Assembly (NCBI GenBank): GCA_025766275.1 | Contig: JAFKAC010000032.1 | Span: 496,001 to 560,000 of the forward strand | Length of the DNA: 64,000 nt | Direction: 5' to 3' | Source of the DNA: Lactarius indigo | Taxonomy: Eukaryota; Basidiomycota; Agaricomycetes; Russulales; Russulaceae | Translations under genes and position numbers: made by a program | The notes under the pieces: generated by a model | Database searches by the model: none | Told to the model about the DNA's origin: nothing | What the model saw: the letters and a program-made list of their open reading frames with translations, nothing else | Part shown: positions 35,212 to 47,601 of the stretch, in pieces | How positions within the stretch are numbered: the first letter of the stretch is position 1 | Layout: each line of letters starts with the position of its first letter

Positions 35212-37377
35212 ATGCTGTCTCTCATCACAGCGATCGACTGCCTCGCCCTCTCTACGTTTCTCTATGTCCTCTTCGCCTTCCGTGACCACAGAAGGCGAAG
35301 GGGCTTCCCGTATCCACCAGGACCTTCACCTTTGCCTCTCCTAGGCAATTTGCTGGATGTCCCAATGCTCTCTCCCTGGTCAGGCTACGCAAACATGTCT
35401 AAGAAATACGGTAGGACTAGCTTGTCCTGGTGTTTATAATCCTCTGAACGTTTCGTGTTTATTAGGCGATGTCGTATGCCTTCAGATTTTTGGCCAAGTA
35501 GTCGTTGTCTTGTGTTCGCCGACAGCCATCAAGGATTTAATTGAAAAACGTGGAGAGATGTACGCGGATCGAACACCGTTTCCGGTCTTTGAGTCTGAGA
35601 TGTTCGTCTGATCTTTCTCCTTCCCTCGCCCTTGGTGCTGGTTCTACTAATATCCTAGTATGGATGTAGATTGGGTGTTTCCACTTTCTAGAATGGGAAA
35701 ATACTGGCGCGAAGGTAGAAGGCTATTAGATCGCAGCCTCCGCCCTGGTGCACCAGCTTTGGACCAGCATTTCATTGAAGAAAAGACACACGTTCTCCTT
35801 GGCCAGTTACTTGCCACCCCGAAGGCCTTGCGCAAACACCTCCATCTGTTGGTCCCACCACCACGTTTCCCGATAACCGTTGACTCGCATTGTAACTTAG
35901 ACTTCAAGGAAAGATTGTCATGCACCTCACCTACGGGTATGACTTGAAAGAGAACGACGATTTGTTGGTACCGCCCAAGAGGGTCGTTGAAATCATGGTA
36001 CAATTCGCGTTACCTGGGGCAGCATTAGTAAATCATCTCCCATTTCGTGCGGTTTTTTTTTTTTTTCGTTCCCTACTGTCTCTCACGACTATTTTCAGTG
36101 CGACGCCTCCCTTCGTGGGTTCCTTGGTTCAAGTACGAGCCTCTGGCAGGCGAATGTCGGGAGCTGGCACGGAGGACGAGGAACGAGCCTATGGACTTCG
36201 TAAGGAACTCCATGGTATGAATTGTGTAACATTCCGGTAGTTTGTCTCCACTCATAGATTGTCAGCGTGAAGGCACGGCGGCACCATCTCTGGCGACTGA
36301 ATACCTCCAAGAGGTGGACCTTCTGAACAGCCTGGAAAGTCAACCGAGGTTGAAAGGCATCAAAGATCTTTTAGGGTCTTTGTTCATAGGTAATTCCCTG
36401 CGTTATCTACGAATACATGTAGCGCGCTTACGTCGAGCACCAGCTGGTTCAGATACAGTACGTGTTATCCCTATTCCCATAGCTCGTTCCTTGGCTGAGG
36501 CGTGACTTTTAGACCGTTGCTGCTATGTACTCACTTTTCCTCGCGCTCATCCTTTATCCAGAGGTACAGAAGCGAGCACAGGCAGAGCTTGACTCGGTCA
36601 TCGCAAGAGATAGGCTGCCAACGTACGATGACAGGCTACGTCTTCCGTACATAGAAGCGATGAGCAAAGAGTTATTGAGGTGGCAAATGGTGACGCCGCT
36701 GGGTGAGGGTCACTTGCTCTTGTCCATAGCGACGCGTGCTAACATCTAATTGGAGGTGTCCCCCACTCGTCGACTGATGATGACTTCTACAAAGGCTATT
36801 TTATTCCAAAAGGTCCGTAAACATCGTTCAACGTTGGCTGAAGTAATTAAAGTCCTTCGCTCTGCAGGTGCTGTGGTCATAGCTAACGGATGGTGCGCGA
36901 CAACCTTATGGCACAGTTGCCCTCCAGAATGTTCTGAGATGGATTGACAGGGGTGTCCTCCACGACCCGGAGCTATATCCCGACCCAGATGCATTCAATC
37001 CAGATCGATTCCTTAACGAAGATGGAACGTTCCGCGACGATCCGATGATCTCGCTGGCGTTCGGCGCAGGCAGGCGGATATGCCCAGCGCGCCACTTAGT
37101 CGACACAGTACTCTTCGTGGTGACTGCGTCGGTATTATCCGTGTTCAACGTGACGAAGGCCAAGGATAAGGACGGGAACGACATTCCGGTCACAGCACCT
37201 CCCCTCGACTCGGTCCGACCTGATCTAACCGTGTGAGTAAACCTATGACATGAGCCTGGTACGTTTGTTGCTGATCTGATGAAATCCGTCGAAAGTTGGG
37301 TGCCGGAGTTCGAGTGTGCTATTACGCCAAGAGACAAGGTTGCAGAGGACTTGATAAGGGCAAGCGTCTTGGCTTGA
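35212..37377 (+). CDS. cytochrome P450 monooxygenase, copy 1
   Basis: It follows the 12-exon model worked out for copy 4 (55552-57711). The N-terminal anchor and hinge read TAIDCLALSTFLYVLFAF, then YPPGPSPLPLLGN. The I-helix AGSDTT is assembled across a 14-nt exon, the ExxR motif is in KELLRW, and FNPDRF is present. The haem loop is FGAGRRICPARH near 37060, with Ala where FxxGxRxCxG has Gly. The C-terminus is ITPRDKVAEDLIRA. A 5-bp length difference in the short intron near 35855-35910 fits an intron and not a frameshift. It appears intact. It is expected to oxidise small lipophilic substrates at the ER membrane; the substrate is unknown. Confidence 0.8.
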
Positions 37378-38199
37378 ACGTCACCAGTGCTACACATACT
37401 GCGGGCACCTATCCGCCATCCCTTTCCTACTCTGCCAAACCTGTGTTCTGTAGCATAACATCAGGGCCTGGGGCTGCTATATCAAATATTCTAGCGGAGA
37501 CGTGAGGGTCACTCTTTACGCGCCTCTGCGACCGTCTGCTCGGCAACGTGCTCTGCAGCAAAGTAGTCACCGGCATCAACAGAGGTAGGTGGTCAAGCAA
37601 TGAGTGCGACTCAATTTTCCTTTATTTAGTTGCCATTGGCAAGGTACAGTATATCGAGAATACAAGCGCCTTCCAAGAAATGAACGTATCGAGGACCCAT
37701 TTATTAGATTTGGCCATAATCTCTGCCGAGTTGGCCTGCACCCTCTCCACCAATGGCTAAGAATGAGGCTATTATAGCCCTTGAGTGCTTTCGTACTTGT
37801 GCTCAACGACTTGTGGTTCGAATGAACATTGTGACAAAGCTAATCCGGTCGCAAAATTCTCGCGAAAGTCATACCGACAAATCACAGGTAGTATTGCTCC
37901 AGTCACGGTCTTGACAGCCTGAGCTATACGGTGCTTAGTCCTTTATCGCAACACTCCTGTGTCATTGAAACATTGTTTTCTAGTTGCCGTCATGGTCATA
38001 TTTGTTGTAACATGATCGCCGCACGAAATACGTCGACTCTTGCTCACTTAGCCCGCTATGTGCACATGTGTCATATTCCTCTTTTCAAGTCCACTGTGCG
38101 TCGTCATCACCTCGTCGAGAAAGACAATGATTCGTCTGCACCGCAAAAAGTCGATGTACGCAATGTACAGTAGTATACAGTCTTAGAAGGGGAGATAGG
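37378..38199. other. P450 3' flank, no gene
   Basis: The 3' flanks of copies 1, 2 and 4 share blocks ('gtacagtat.gagaatacaagcgcc' at about 37643 and 47828; 'ttagattcggcc' at about 47860 and 57960), showing that the duplication unit extends past the stop. No coding frame. Confidence 0.45.
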
Positions 38200-38480
38200 T
38201 AGGTCGCCAGCGACCACTTAGGCAGAGCGCAGGAAAGAAGATTGAAGATTACAGCACAAGCTCAGCCACGGCAGCGTATGAACGCTTCTGTGCCTAACAG
38301 TTGTTCGACCCCAGATCTAGCCTGAAGCTAGCGAAGCTAGCCCCCCAAAATGTTATAAACCTAGAACGATAACCTGCCAGTAGAACGATGAGAAGGAATC
38401 TTATGAAATCATCTCCCGCTGGTGGGACCATGCGACGATGGGGGTCCGAGTCGAGGCTACTACATCCCATGAATGTTTCC
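38200..38480 (+). repeat. orphan copy of the P450 upstream segment
   Basis: It matches the segments upstream of the P450 copies: 'cacttaggcagagcgcagg', 'cttctgtgcctaacagttg', 'ccccccaaaatgttata'. No P450 gene follows, so it is a solo promoter/flank segment left by duplication and deletion. Confidence 0.6.
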
Positions 38481-38917
38481 GTGCTTGTGCTCAACAGTCA
38501 TAACGTAACACGACGAATCACAAGTACTGATCGTCATGGCCTTGTCAGCTACATGATCGGTCAATTGATCGTTAGCCTTTATGACAACCAGGTCTTGTGG
38601 GGCCGTCCCTCACACCCTCTCGATTCGCTCGTTTAAAACCGTGAATATGAACGAAAAGGCCCATGCCGTCCCGATCCAGCGCGTAGAGTAAGGGTTATTA
38701 CCATGTCGTGGGTAGTACGTATGAGTATCCGTGATTTCCTAGTGCAGAGTCCGATGAATCTCTGAAATAAGAATCTACCGAAAATCGACAATCCCGGGTT
38801 CTGTTCAGACGTAGCACACCTTAGTTATAGCCATACTGGGAAGTATGGTACGCGACACAATTAATGTGCTGTCGTTAAGGGTGGGGATTATCCAGGATTT
38901 AAGGGACCAGTGGGCCC

Positions 38918-39055
38918 ATCAGGAAAAACGTACTTTGCTAATTTGAGATAATTTCCAAATTGAGCAAGAATTATTGACATCTTAGTGACAGCTAGCGTTC
39001 GCTAGTCTTGATTATCTCAAATTATCTCAAATTAGCAAAGTAGGTTTTTCCTGAT
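38918..39055. mobile_element. MITE-like foldback element
   Basis: Terminal inverted repeats of about 35 bp: the left arm begins ATCAGGAAAAAC and continues TACTTTGCTAATTTGAGATAAT; the right arm is its complement, ending GTTTTTCCTGAT. The centre contains a palindrome, CTAGCGTTCGCTAG (38992-39005). It is about 138 bp long and non-coding. Flanks 'gggccc' and 'gcgccc' give no clear target-site duplication. Confidence 0.75.
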
Positions 39056-39530
39056 GCGCCCATGTACTTCCATGGATTTCCTGATTGAACGCCGAAACTG
39101 GATATCAGATGTGTGAGACGTGGTCGGAATCTTGATGAGTGCGGGTGTGGCTTTCTACGCATGGCGGGGCAAGGGAGGAGTCCGAAAGCGCCATCGATAG
39201 CCGGTAATTGAGGATACCAGGGACGGAAGGATAGCTCCGAAACTGCTAGGCATGAGGGTGACGATCTTCTGTATCATTCGCGTGGCAGAGTAGTAGATTA
39301 GAAATGACATACTCGTTGGCGTTGAAAGAGAGGCCTGGCAGAATAAGAAAAAAAAAATTGGGGGGAATTAGGAAGAGGGAGCGAAACGGATGGAGGAGAA
39401 AATAAAATACGACAATGAATGTATACACGGGAGCATGGCGACGATTCTAGGTCGTGTCGGATCTAGCCGGGGAGCGTTGTCCCTCTCAGGGACCGTGAAG
39501 ATAACTGGAATCACAGCGGGGAAAGGCGTG

Positions 39531-39760
39531 TCACGTACTTTTAGGGGAGGGCCGATCGGTATACGACGTTTGTCGGCTTTCGGTTAGATTTTGTTGGGGT
39601 TTGCATTTGATTTCATGCCGACTTTTTACTCGTGACAAGGCTACGTATAGTTGCCCATATGCAAAGACAGGTAGACATAAATCCGCGCCCATGGACCGAA
39701 AGCTTTTTCCTTGAGATTTCTTAATTATCATCACGAAGCTAGGGCAGGGAATTACAGGTG
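39531..39760 (-). pseudogene. Helitron PIF1-like helicase C-terminal fragment
   Basis: The minus-strand frame reads INKSQGQ-like 'IIKKSQGKSFRSMG', then 'LPVFAYGQLYVALSRVKSR'. This is the conserved C-terminal motif of PIF1-family helicases carried by Helitrons (KSQGQ, FxHGQLYVALSRV). The upstream part is broken by stops. It is a remnant; no Rep domain and no element ends were identified. Confidence 0.75.
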
Positions 39761-39785
39761 TTGGAGTACGAACAGTGACTCTAGG

Positions 39786-40479
39786 TCATTCTATATCAAC
39801 TTGACACGGCGGATGCGTTCGAAGTGCGCGGAGGGGGGGGGGGGGTCGGCGTGTCAAAGTCAACGACGGACTGCAGGAGAGAGCCCTTGAGCAGATGGAA
39901 GTTGGCGAGATCGCCCGAGGGCGCTTCGGCAACGGACCCTTAGGACCGAGTGGAGGATGGCGTCTGGGGTGGCTGCCGTTGTCACTGCTGCTCATGAGGT
40001 TGTGGCGACGATGCGATGAGCGTGCCATGGCGTGCGGGGGTCAAGGGGTCCACCGAACCTACGGCTCGTAGAGGGATGGGGAGAGCGGGTGATGGCGACG
40101 ACAATGCGCGAGGGAGTATGAGAACTTCCAGGAATGGTGACGCATGCGCTCGCAGCGCGGGGCTTTGGGTCGCAGTGCGATGGACGGCGGTGTAATCGGA
40201 CGAAGCACCGTCTGAAGAGAAACCCGAGTGAGGAGACCACGCGTCGGTTGACCGCAGGGTTGTTGTTAAAGGGCGATTGTGGTTGCAATTGTAGGTGTGA
40301 GTGCGATTGAGAAACGTTGACGGTTGGAGGAACCGTGTCGCCAAGGCTGGGCGAGTGCGTAAAGGTGCTGGTGTTGTGAGGAGTGTAGCACAGCTCAAAG
40401 ACGATGTCGGAGCCGCTTGCGCTTGCGACATAAATCGATGCGTATTGGAATCCAATGTGAAATCATAGCCTGATCCATT
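39786..40479. other. low-complexity region, no supported gene
   Basis: A minus-strand frame (40539-39982) is rich in Ser/Thr/Pro/Arg and lacks motifs. A G-run lies near 39832. I cannot support a gene. Confidence 0.35.
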
Positions 40480-40800
40480 GGTCGGCTGTGGAGAATGAAC
40501 CCGATCGAGGAAAGGGATATAGGTACAGTAGGCAGTCACTCAATTTGGCAAAGAGATGGAGACTACGGCACAAGCTACAGTACAATAAGTTACGGCAGAG
40601 CATGCTTCTGTGCCCACTGGCAACGGGCACATGTTGCTCGAGGTCTGTAGCGCCAGTCCCCCAAAATAGTAGACCTGGAGCAATGGGGATGAAATCCTCT
40701 CCCGCTGTCGGGACTCGAACCCATTCCGAATCAAACAATCAAAGAGCAAGCGAGTGAGTTGGTTGATTAAATATTGCATACAAATCCTGGGCCTGGGGCG
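40480..40800 (+). repeat. second orphan copy of the P450 upstream segment
   Basis: Shared blocks with the P450 flanks: 'atggagactacggcacaag', 'gcttctgtgccca', 'agtcccccaaaatag', 'gacctggagcaatgggga', 'ggactcgaa.ccattccgaa', 'attgcatacaaatc'. No P450 follows. Confidence 0.65.
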
Positions 40801-43259
40801 AGAAAAGTAGCACATGATTCCTGTGGTCCGACGCACCACCAGGGAGCTAGATCGTCTAACACGTACCGAAGAAGTGCGCAAAGCCAAAAGACTCTGAGTT
40901 GGTTCACTGTTGAAAGCCCAACATGTACAGGTACGGTAGTGTGATTACGGTAAAAATTACGCGGTGAATATATTCTCGATTTACGTTAGTCGTACTGTGC
41001 AAAGGCTCAAAAATGGGCCACCAAAATATAATCACTTCGTCGCTCCTATTCTCCTGTGCGCTCATACATCACTCTCCGTTACTCCAGTTCGCGAGTCGCA
41101 CAACAGGGAGTGGTACCTTTCTCTGTCGAAAGCTATCACACTGTCTGAGGCCGACTTGTTGGAGGAAACTATAGCCGGTGGATGGACAGCCATGTTGGTG
41201 CTTGTATCTTGTACACCGGCGTCCGGGACGGCCGCGGCAGTACCCGTGCGTACCTTGAGCTGGGTGAACGTAACAACAACACCTCCCGATCCGTCGAGCG
41301 TCTCGCGGAGGTGATCTCGTGAGTTCAGGCTACGAATGAGTGTCAGGAATCAGGAATATCACAGTTAATGGACGAAGAGGACACACATGGCCATAAACGC
41401 GCAAAGAGAGAGCCGAAATATGATGAAGAGGGACGGGACATATATGAGCGTATCTGGATACTTGGCGAACTTCGTCCAACGAGTTATCGTTTGACTGGAG
41501 GCAGAGGGTGAAGGTGAACAGTACCGAAGTCAGGCAAACGATGGAAAACACTCTGGAGAATAGCACAATTGTCAGAAAAGAAGTCGATACCAATTGGCGC
41601 ACTGGCTCACAAGTTAAGTGTGCCGCAATTGATAGAATAAATCGCCAGAAGGTTCAACACATTATTTGTTCTAGAGAGAGGGCCGGTATAAACAAAGTAT
41701 TGGTGATTTTGCGATGTTCGGACGTGAACGTACCTCCGGACTTGACTGCGGTTACTCAAGAGGTAATAAACCATTCCAGTAGTGATGAGCGCGTCGCTGA
41801 GGACCTTGCAAGATAATGGAGCAAAGAAAAACGCCTGGTGTGAACGGAAATTAGAGACCACAACCCACATCAGACGACGAGCAAACGTGCCTTAAAGTTT
41901 ATTGGGTCCGAGTCGTGCATATGCTTCAGGCTAGCATAACTTGTGAGAAAAAATAAGGAAACGAACATGTGCAACTACGACTGACAGATTTACATTGAAC
42001 ACTGAGGACGAGAATAATACCTTCAAGTTAGCGGGCCACAAATAAAGGAACAGAAGGGGAGAGAAACATACCAATCGAAAAACCTTACGAAAGCCGGTTA
42101 AAAATACGGTGAAAGATTCAAGGAATGCTACCGCGGAGGGACTCACTGAACTCTGTCAGCGAGGTGACGGACTGCTCATGTGAGTGGGTGCTAGCCTCGA
42201 ATAAATTGTGTATACATACGATGGCTACTGGCAGGTACAGAGAATTTCCGCCTACTGAACTAAAATAAGACTCACACAGATGAAACAAACCGGTAAACTC
42301 ACGGCGATAGATCCTATATGCATAGAAGCTACGTCCTTTTCAGTCGCGGTACCAAGAGCTGCTTCATGATGTCCCCATGAAACGTACTGTTGTACAGAAA
42401 CTTCGAGAACAACTGGTTATATATGCATAAGAATTGCGGATAAAATTGGTCACAACAGACTAGCGCACTGGCAGAAAAAGATGTCGCCTTTAGGAATTTG
42501 TAAGTCTCAAATGAGCTCCGTGTTGTAGTAGACGTACGGGTTGAATCCTAGAAGGTCGATAAGAATCTTGACCAGCACAGTACTTTCGGAGCGGCTTACC
42601 ATGGGTGGGATACAACAAATTGATAATCCCCAAAATTTGTGACGCCAAACTGATAAGTCATATAAACACCGAAGACTAGGTTGACCGTGTCAACGAGCCT
42701 AGTCGAAAATGAAGTCACTATCGTGTATTGGATAGTGGAGCTTTTGAAAATTTATACATCAAAAAAGCGACCTGCGAAGTCCTCATTTAGATCCCAATTA
42801 TGGGACATCACATGTGGGGACCCTTACGAAGGACTTTAAAGGCCACCGGTCCTGTGAGCAGTGACTACTCCAGTAGGAATAGACTTGCAACCAAGTAACA
42901 CCATAAATACTTGATTGGCGCGATCATGTACTTCGACGGTGTATCACAGACAGTGAGACGCACATAGACGAGAGGGCGGTGCCGATGAACAACGCCCCAA
43001 GGGTGTTGTCCACAGGAATTAATGCGGGCATAGAAGATAAATGTCAAGGCAGAGAGAACAAGAAACGACAGCAACGGAAGGGGAGAATATGGCTGATGAT
43101 GGGAGCTGTCTTCCACTCGACCCCCAGTGCTGTTGATAAAGGCCTCTGTCATGGAGCTAGCGCACATAACACGACGATAGATGACCAACAAGAGTGATCC
43201 CATCAGGATAGTGCAAAGGATCGTCACGTACTTATGTTTCAAACACCGGTTTCAGGTCA
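40801..43259. other. 2.5 kb without a recognised gene
   Basis: Short frames only. A minus-strand frame at 43242-42865 is hydrophobic (CTILMGSLLLVIYRR, LLSFLVLSALTFIFYA) and could be the remnant of a membrane-protein gene, but splicing and family cannot be supported. Confidence 0.35.
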
Positions 43260-43900
43260 GCAGGTGGCTTGGGCGATTTCCATGGTTGGCAGTGGTTTTC
43301 AGGCTCAGTTACGCCTCCACCACCAAGCAACCGGCCAGATCTAGTCTAGTCATCCCCAAGCTCGCCTCTGAGGACGCTGACCAGGCTCTCGCTATCAAAC
43401 GTTCACCTGCGTCCACCCCAACACTGCCCTTCTCACCTCCCCCCACCAAGTCACCTTATCTTCTGCATCGTGGACCCCTAAGAACAACCTCGTGGTGATC
43501 GGGGGACCCGACACTTCATTTCATCACCTCACCGCAGCCACCTACTTCATCTCCGATACTCTTTCCTCCTTCCTTTCACACGACCTCTCCACACCCCCTC
43601 CCATCAGAACCCGCAAGAACATTCATTGGTCTCGCCTCGCTATCAACGGCATCCCCACTGGAGCTAGCTCTACTTGTGTGCCTTATTCTCCCGACGAATG
43701 CCATGAGGCAGTTGCTCATGACAACCCCTCCTACCGCACCCTCCGACTCCTGTGTCCGAGCCCCGAGCCCCTATACTCCTAGCTCCGTCTCTAGTCTGGT
43801 CATCACTTTCGAGGGTCCCAATAGGGAAACCCTGCGGGCACTTCTTGGTCAGCGAACCATGTATGTCTTTGGGCACGTGAGGGACATTAGGCGCTGAAAG
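43260..43900 (+). mobile_element. LINE-like retrotransposon ORF1 remnant
   Basis: The plus-strand frame reads TRKNIHWSRLAINGIPTGAS, then YSPDECHEAVAHDNPSYRTL, then, after a frameshift, SLVITFEGPNRETLRALLGQ and MYVFGHVRDIRR. This resembles the gag-like ORF1 of basidiomycete non-LTR elements. Frames are broken. No reverse transcriptase or endonuclease was seen nearby. The family resemblance is from memory. Confidence 0.5.
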
Positions 43901-44214
43901 CCAAAGCCCCGGGCCAAGGTAACCACGCCCCAAGCCTCAAGTCGGAGTGACTGAAGCATCATCTCGTCCTCCCTTTACCCTGATGTGGGCCCCTCCCACA
44001 GAAACCTCGCTTCGAAAATTGTACACAGACTTTCCCTTTGTGTGGTGAGGGGTGCGATTTCCCTTTTATTTACCCTTCTTCAATGGCATTGAGTATTCGG
44101 TTCTCGATCCCTTCTCCCTATATTTACCCTTCCAGCTCCGTTTCACTTGTCCCATCCTAAGTCAGCGACGAGCCCCACCTCTAAGTTCCCACCGTCGGTA
44201 AAGGGCGTTTCTCG

Positions 44215-44400
44215 TCTTTCGGTTAGATTTAAGGGCATTTGATTCCGTATCGACTTTTTGTTCGTGATGGGGCTATATTTGGTTGCACATTTGCAAAGAC
44301 AGGTAGACGTGGGCCCACGCTAACAGACTGAAGGTTGATTGCCATCGCGAAGCCAGGGAGCAGGTGTTGAAGTACAAACGGTAGCTCTGGATCATTCGAT
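44215..44400 (-). pseudogene. second, more decayed Helitron helicase scrap
   Basis: It is collinear with 39575-39755: 'tttcggttagatt', 'cgactttttgttcgtga', 'tttgcaaagacaggtagac', 'gaagcyaggg'. The helicase motif is no longer readable. It marks a second, older insertion or a duplication. Confidence 0.6.
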
Positions 44401-44929
44401 ATCAATTCGACGCAGGCTGTAAAGCTGTAAAGAGGCGAACCTATAACACCCCTTCAGCTTATATTAGTCACAATTTCTCGTGATTCTTTACAGATACTTT
44501 TTCTCGGTTCCAAGTTTCGTAGAATGGTGACAGGAACCAAGAGGAAGTTGGGGATCCATGTGCTGAGCGGAGTGCACGCTGGACTGAATGTGTATTCAAT
44601 AAGGTACGTTGACAACCAACAGCGAAATGGTGTGCACTCTGAAATCTTTCGCGCTGATGCCGCGCACGTTAGGAAATCTGGAGAATTCACACTGGCAGAA
44701 GCGAGAAATGAATGTGGGTAGTTGATGTGACCATCATAGTCTGAACAACAGTTCAGTAAACCGAAGGGAAAAAATAAACAAATAGCGCCGTACCACTCCC
44801 AAAAGTCCGCGCTGTTGACAAATCCGCTCATTGAAGTACACTAAATAGTTGAAAAAGAGACGGGTTAGATCGTGAGGGTAAGCCGAGGAACTTGAGACGG
44901 AAGAACTGGGTCTCTGAATGACCCCTATA

Positions 44930-45455
44930 GGCTATGGAATGCATTGTGAGATCGTGATTCGACTGTGGAGAACGAATCCAACCGAAGGTGTAACCAGTCC
45001 AGTGATCCACTTAAGCAAAAAGCGGGGAAAAGGGTTGGATACTACGGCACAGACTAAGTTACGTCATGAATGCTTCCAACTTGAAGAATGCTCCTGTGCT
45101 CAATGGTGCTTGTTGTTAGACCTGGAGCGGGTCTCCCCCTGCTGGGGACCCGAAGCCATTCCGTTCCGAATAATCAAAGTACAACTTGAAGTGAGTTATG
45201 GCATTGCGTACAAATCTTGGTCTTGGACGAGTGAAGAAAGCACATTTCCGGTGGATAAAGAAGGTAATATGACCATTCTTGGGAATGTATTGCGTAAACC
45301 CACACCTGGTGGCGTGTTCCGTTCAGTTTGGGGTCTCGCCAAATACCGCTGGAGCTTCCATACTCTTGGAGCGTCTATGGGCCTGTTCATAAATGCGCAT
45401 CTGCTTATGGTTCTCGTGAATACTTCTGGCCCTTGTCTGGTAGCTTTGTTCGGAC
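44930..45455 (+). repeat. P450 upstream segment of copy 2
   Basis: It shares blocks with the flanks of copies 3 and 4: 'ttgcgtacaaatcttgg', 'gcacatttccggtgga', 'atatgaccattcttgg', 'ttggagcgtctatggg', 'cttgtctggt'. It includes a TATA-like CATAAATGCGCAT about 65 bp before the ATG. Confidence 0.65.
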
Positions 45456-47601
45456 ATGCCATTTTCTCTCATCACGGCGACCGACTCCCTCGCACTCTCT
45501 GCGTTTTTCTATATCCTCTTTGCCTTTCGTGACCACAGAAGGCGAAGGGGCTTCCCGTATCCCCCGGGACCTCAACCTTTGCCGCTCATCGGCAATTTGC
45601 TGGATGTCCCAAAGCTTTCTCCCTGGTTCGCCTACGCGAATATGTCTAAGAAATACGGTAATACTGACTTCTCCTGGTGCTTCTTCCCTGATATTGGTGT
45701 TGATGTCTATTAGGCGATGTTGTATGCCTTCAAGTTTTTGATCAAGTAGTCATCATCCTGTGTTCACCGACGGCTATCAAAGACTTGCTCGAAAGGCGGG
45801 GAGAGTTGTATGCGGATCGAACGCCGTTTCCGGTCTTTGAGATGTTCGCTTGATCTCTGTTCCTCGCTTGCCATAGGCACTGATTTCACTAATGACTCAG
45901 AATGGATGTAGATTGGTTTTTTCCACTTTCTAGAATGGGAAAATACTAGTGCGAAGGTAGAAAGTTATTAGATCGCAGCCTCTGCCCTGGCTCAACAGCC
46001 TCACATCGGCGTCTGATCAAGGAAAAGACATGCGTATTTCTTAGCCAGTTACTTGCCACCCCGAACGCCTTCCGCGAACACATCGAACTGTTGGTCCTAC
46101 CACCGCGTTACCCGATTGTTGTTGACCCGCGTTGTAGTCTTCAAGGAAAGCTCGTCATGCACCTCACTTACGGGTATGACTTGAAAGAGAACGATGATAT
46201 GTTGATACCACCAAAGGCGGTTTCTGACGTCATGAGACAATTCACTTTACCTGGAGCGGCATTAGTAAATCATCTCCCATTTCGTGCGGTTCATTCCACC
46301 CCTACTGTCATTGGAGTTCCTCACGGCTATATTCAGTGCGACGCCTCCCTTCGTGGGTGCCTTTGTTCAAGTATGAGCCACTGGCGGGCCGATGTAGGGA
46401 ACTGGCACGAAGGATGAAGGATGCGCCTATGGACTTTGTGATGGACTCCATGGTATGATTTGGGTAACATTCCGGCAATTTTTATCTACTGATGGATTGT
46501 CAGCGTGACGGAACGGCGGTGCCATCTCTAGCAACTGAATACCTCAAGGAGGCAGACACTCTGGGTGGCCTGGAACGTCGACAGACGGTACAAGGCATCA
46601 CGGATATTCTCGGGTCTCTATTCCTAGGTAACTCCTTACGCCATCTACGAATAATGTAGCGCTTACATCGGGAACCAGCCGGCACAGATACAGTACGTGT
46701 TACCCCTATCCCAGTGGCTCGCTTCTTGGCCGACGCGCGATTTTCAGACCGTTGTCGCTATGTCCTCACTTTTCCTCGCGCTTATCCTTTATCCAGAAGT
46801 TCAGAAGCGAGCGCAGGCAGAAATTGACTTGGCGATCTCAAGAGATAGGCTGCCAACGTATGACGACAAGCCACGTCTCCCATACATTGAAGCGATCAGC
46901 AAGGAATTGTTGAGGTGGTATCTGATGATGCCACTGGGTGCGGGTTCCTCACTCATCAACAGCGGCGTGTACTAACATTTACATGGAGGTGTTCCCCACG
47001 CCCCAACTGATGATGACTTCTATAAAGGCTACTTTATTCCGAAAGGTTTGGAAGCATTCTTCAATGTTGCACGAAATAATCAAATATTCAGGTGCTGTGG
47101 TCATGATTAACGCATGGTACGCGACAATTATATGCCACATTCGCTCTCCAGAAGATTCTGAGGTGGATTGACAGGGCTGTCCTAAACGACCCGGAGCTAT
47201 ATCCCGACCCAGAGATATTCAATCCCGATCGCTTTCTCAACGATGATGGAAGCTTCCGCGACGATCCGATGATCTCGCTGGTATTTGGTGCAGGAAGGCG
47301 GATATGCCCAGCGCGCCACTTGGCCGACACGATACTCTTCATAGTGACGGCGTCGGTGTTGTCCGCATTCAACGTGACGAAGGCCAAAGACAAGGACGGG
47401 AACGAGATTCCGGTCGCAATGCCTCCTTTCGACTCGATCCTACCCGACATAACTGTGTGAGTAAACCTATGACATGAGCCCAGTGCATTTGTGGCTGACC
47501 TGATGAAATCCTTTGAAAGTTGCGTGCCTAAGTTCGAGTGTTCTATTACGCCAAGAGACAAGGTTGCAGAGGACTTGATAAGGGCGAGTGCCTCGGCTTG
47601 A
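45456..47601 (+). pseudogene. cytochrome P450, copy 2, with nonsense codon
   Basis: It is collinear with the other copies over all exons, with the haem loop FGAGRRICPARH near 47284 and AGTDTT across a 14-nt exon. Where copies 1, 3 and 4 encode TGG in the exon-3 context NYWREGR, this copy reads TAC-TAG-TGC: a stop at 45947-45949. It also lacks 6 bp (in frame) at the end of exon 2. Splice sites are otherwise kept, so inactivation is recent. A sequencing error at the stop would restore it. Confidence 0.75.

Noticed and set aside
35855..35910. Frameshift in P450 copy 1 relative to the other copies
   Set aside because: The 5-bp length difference falls inside a 39-44-bp intron present in all copies (donor after CCAC, acceptor TTCAAG), so the coding frame is kept.
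40685..40735. tRNA-like B box on the minus strand (GGGTTCGAGTCCC)
   Set aside because: No matching A box, acceptor stem or anticodon arm was found. It is part of the repeated P450 flank; a tRNA-derived SINE remains possible but unsupported.
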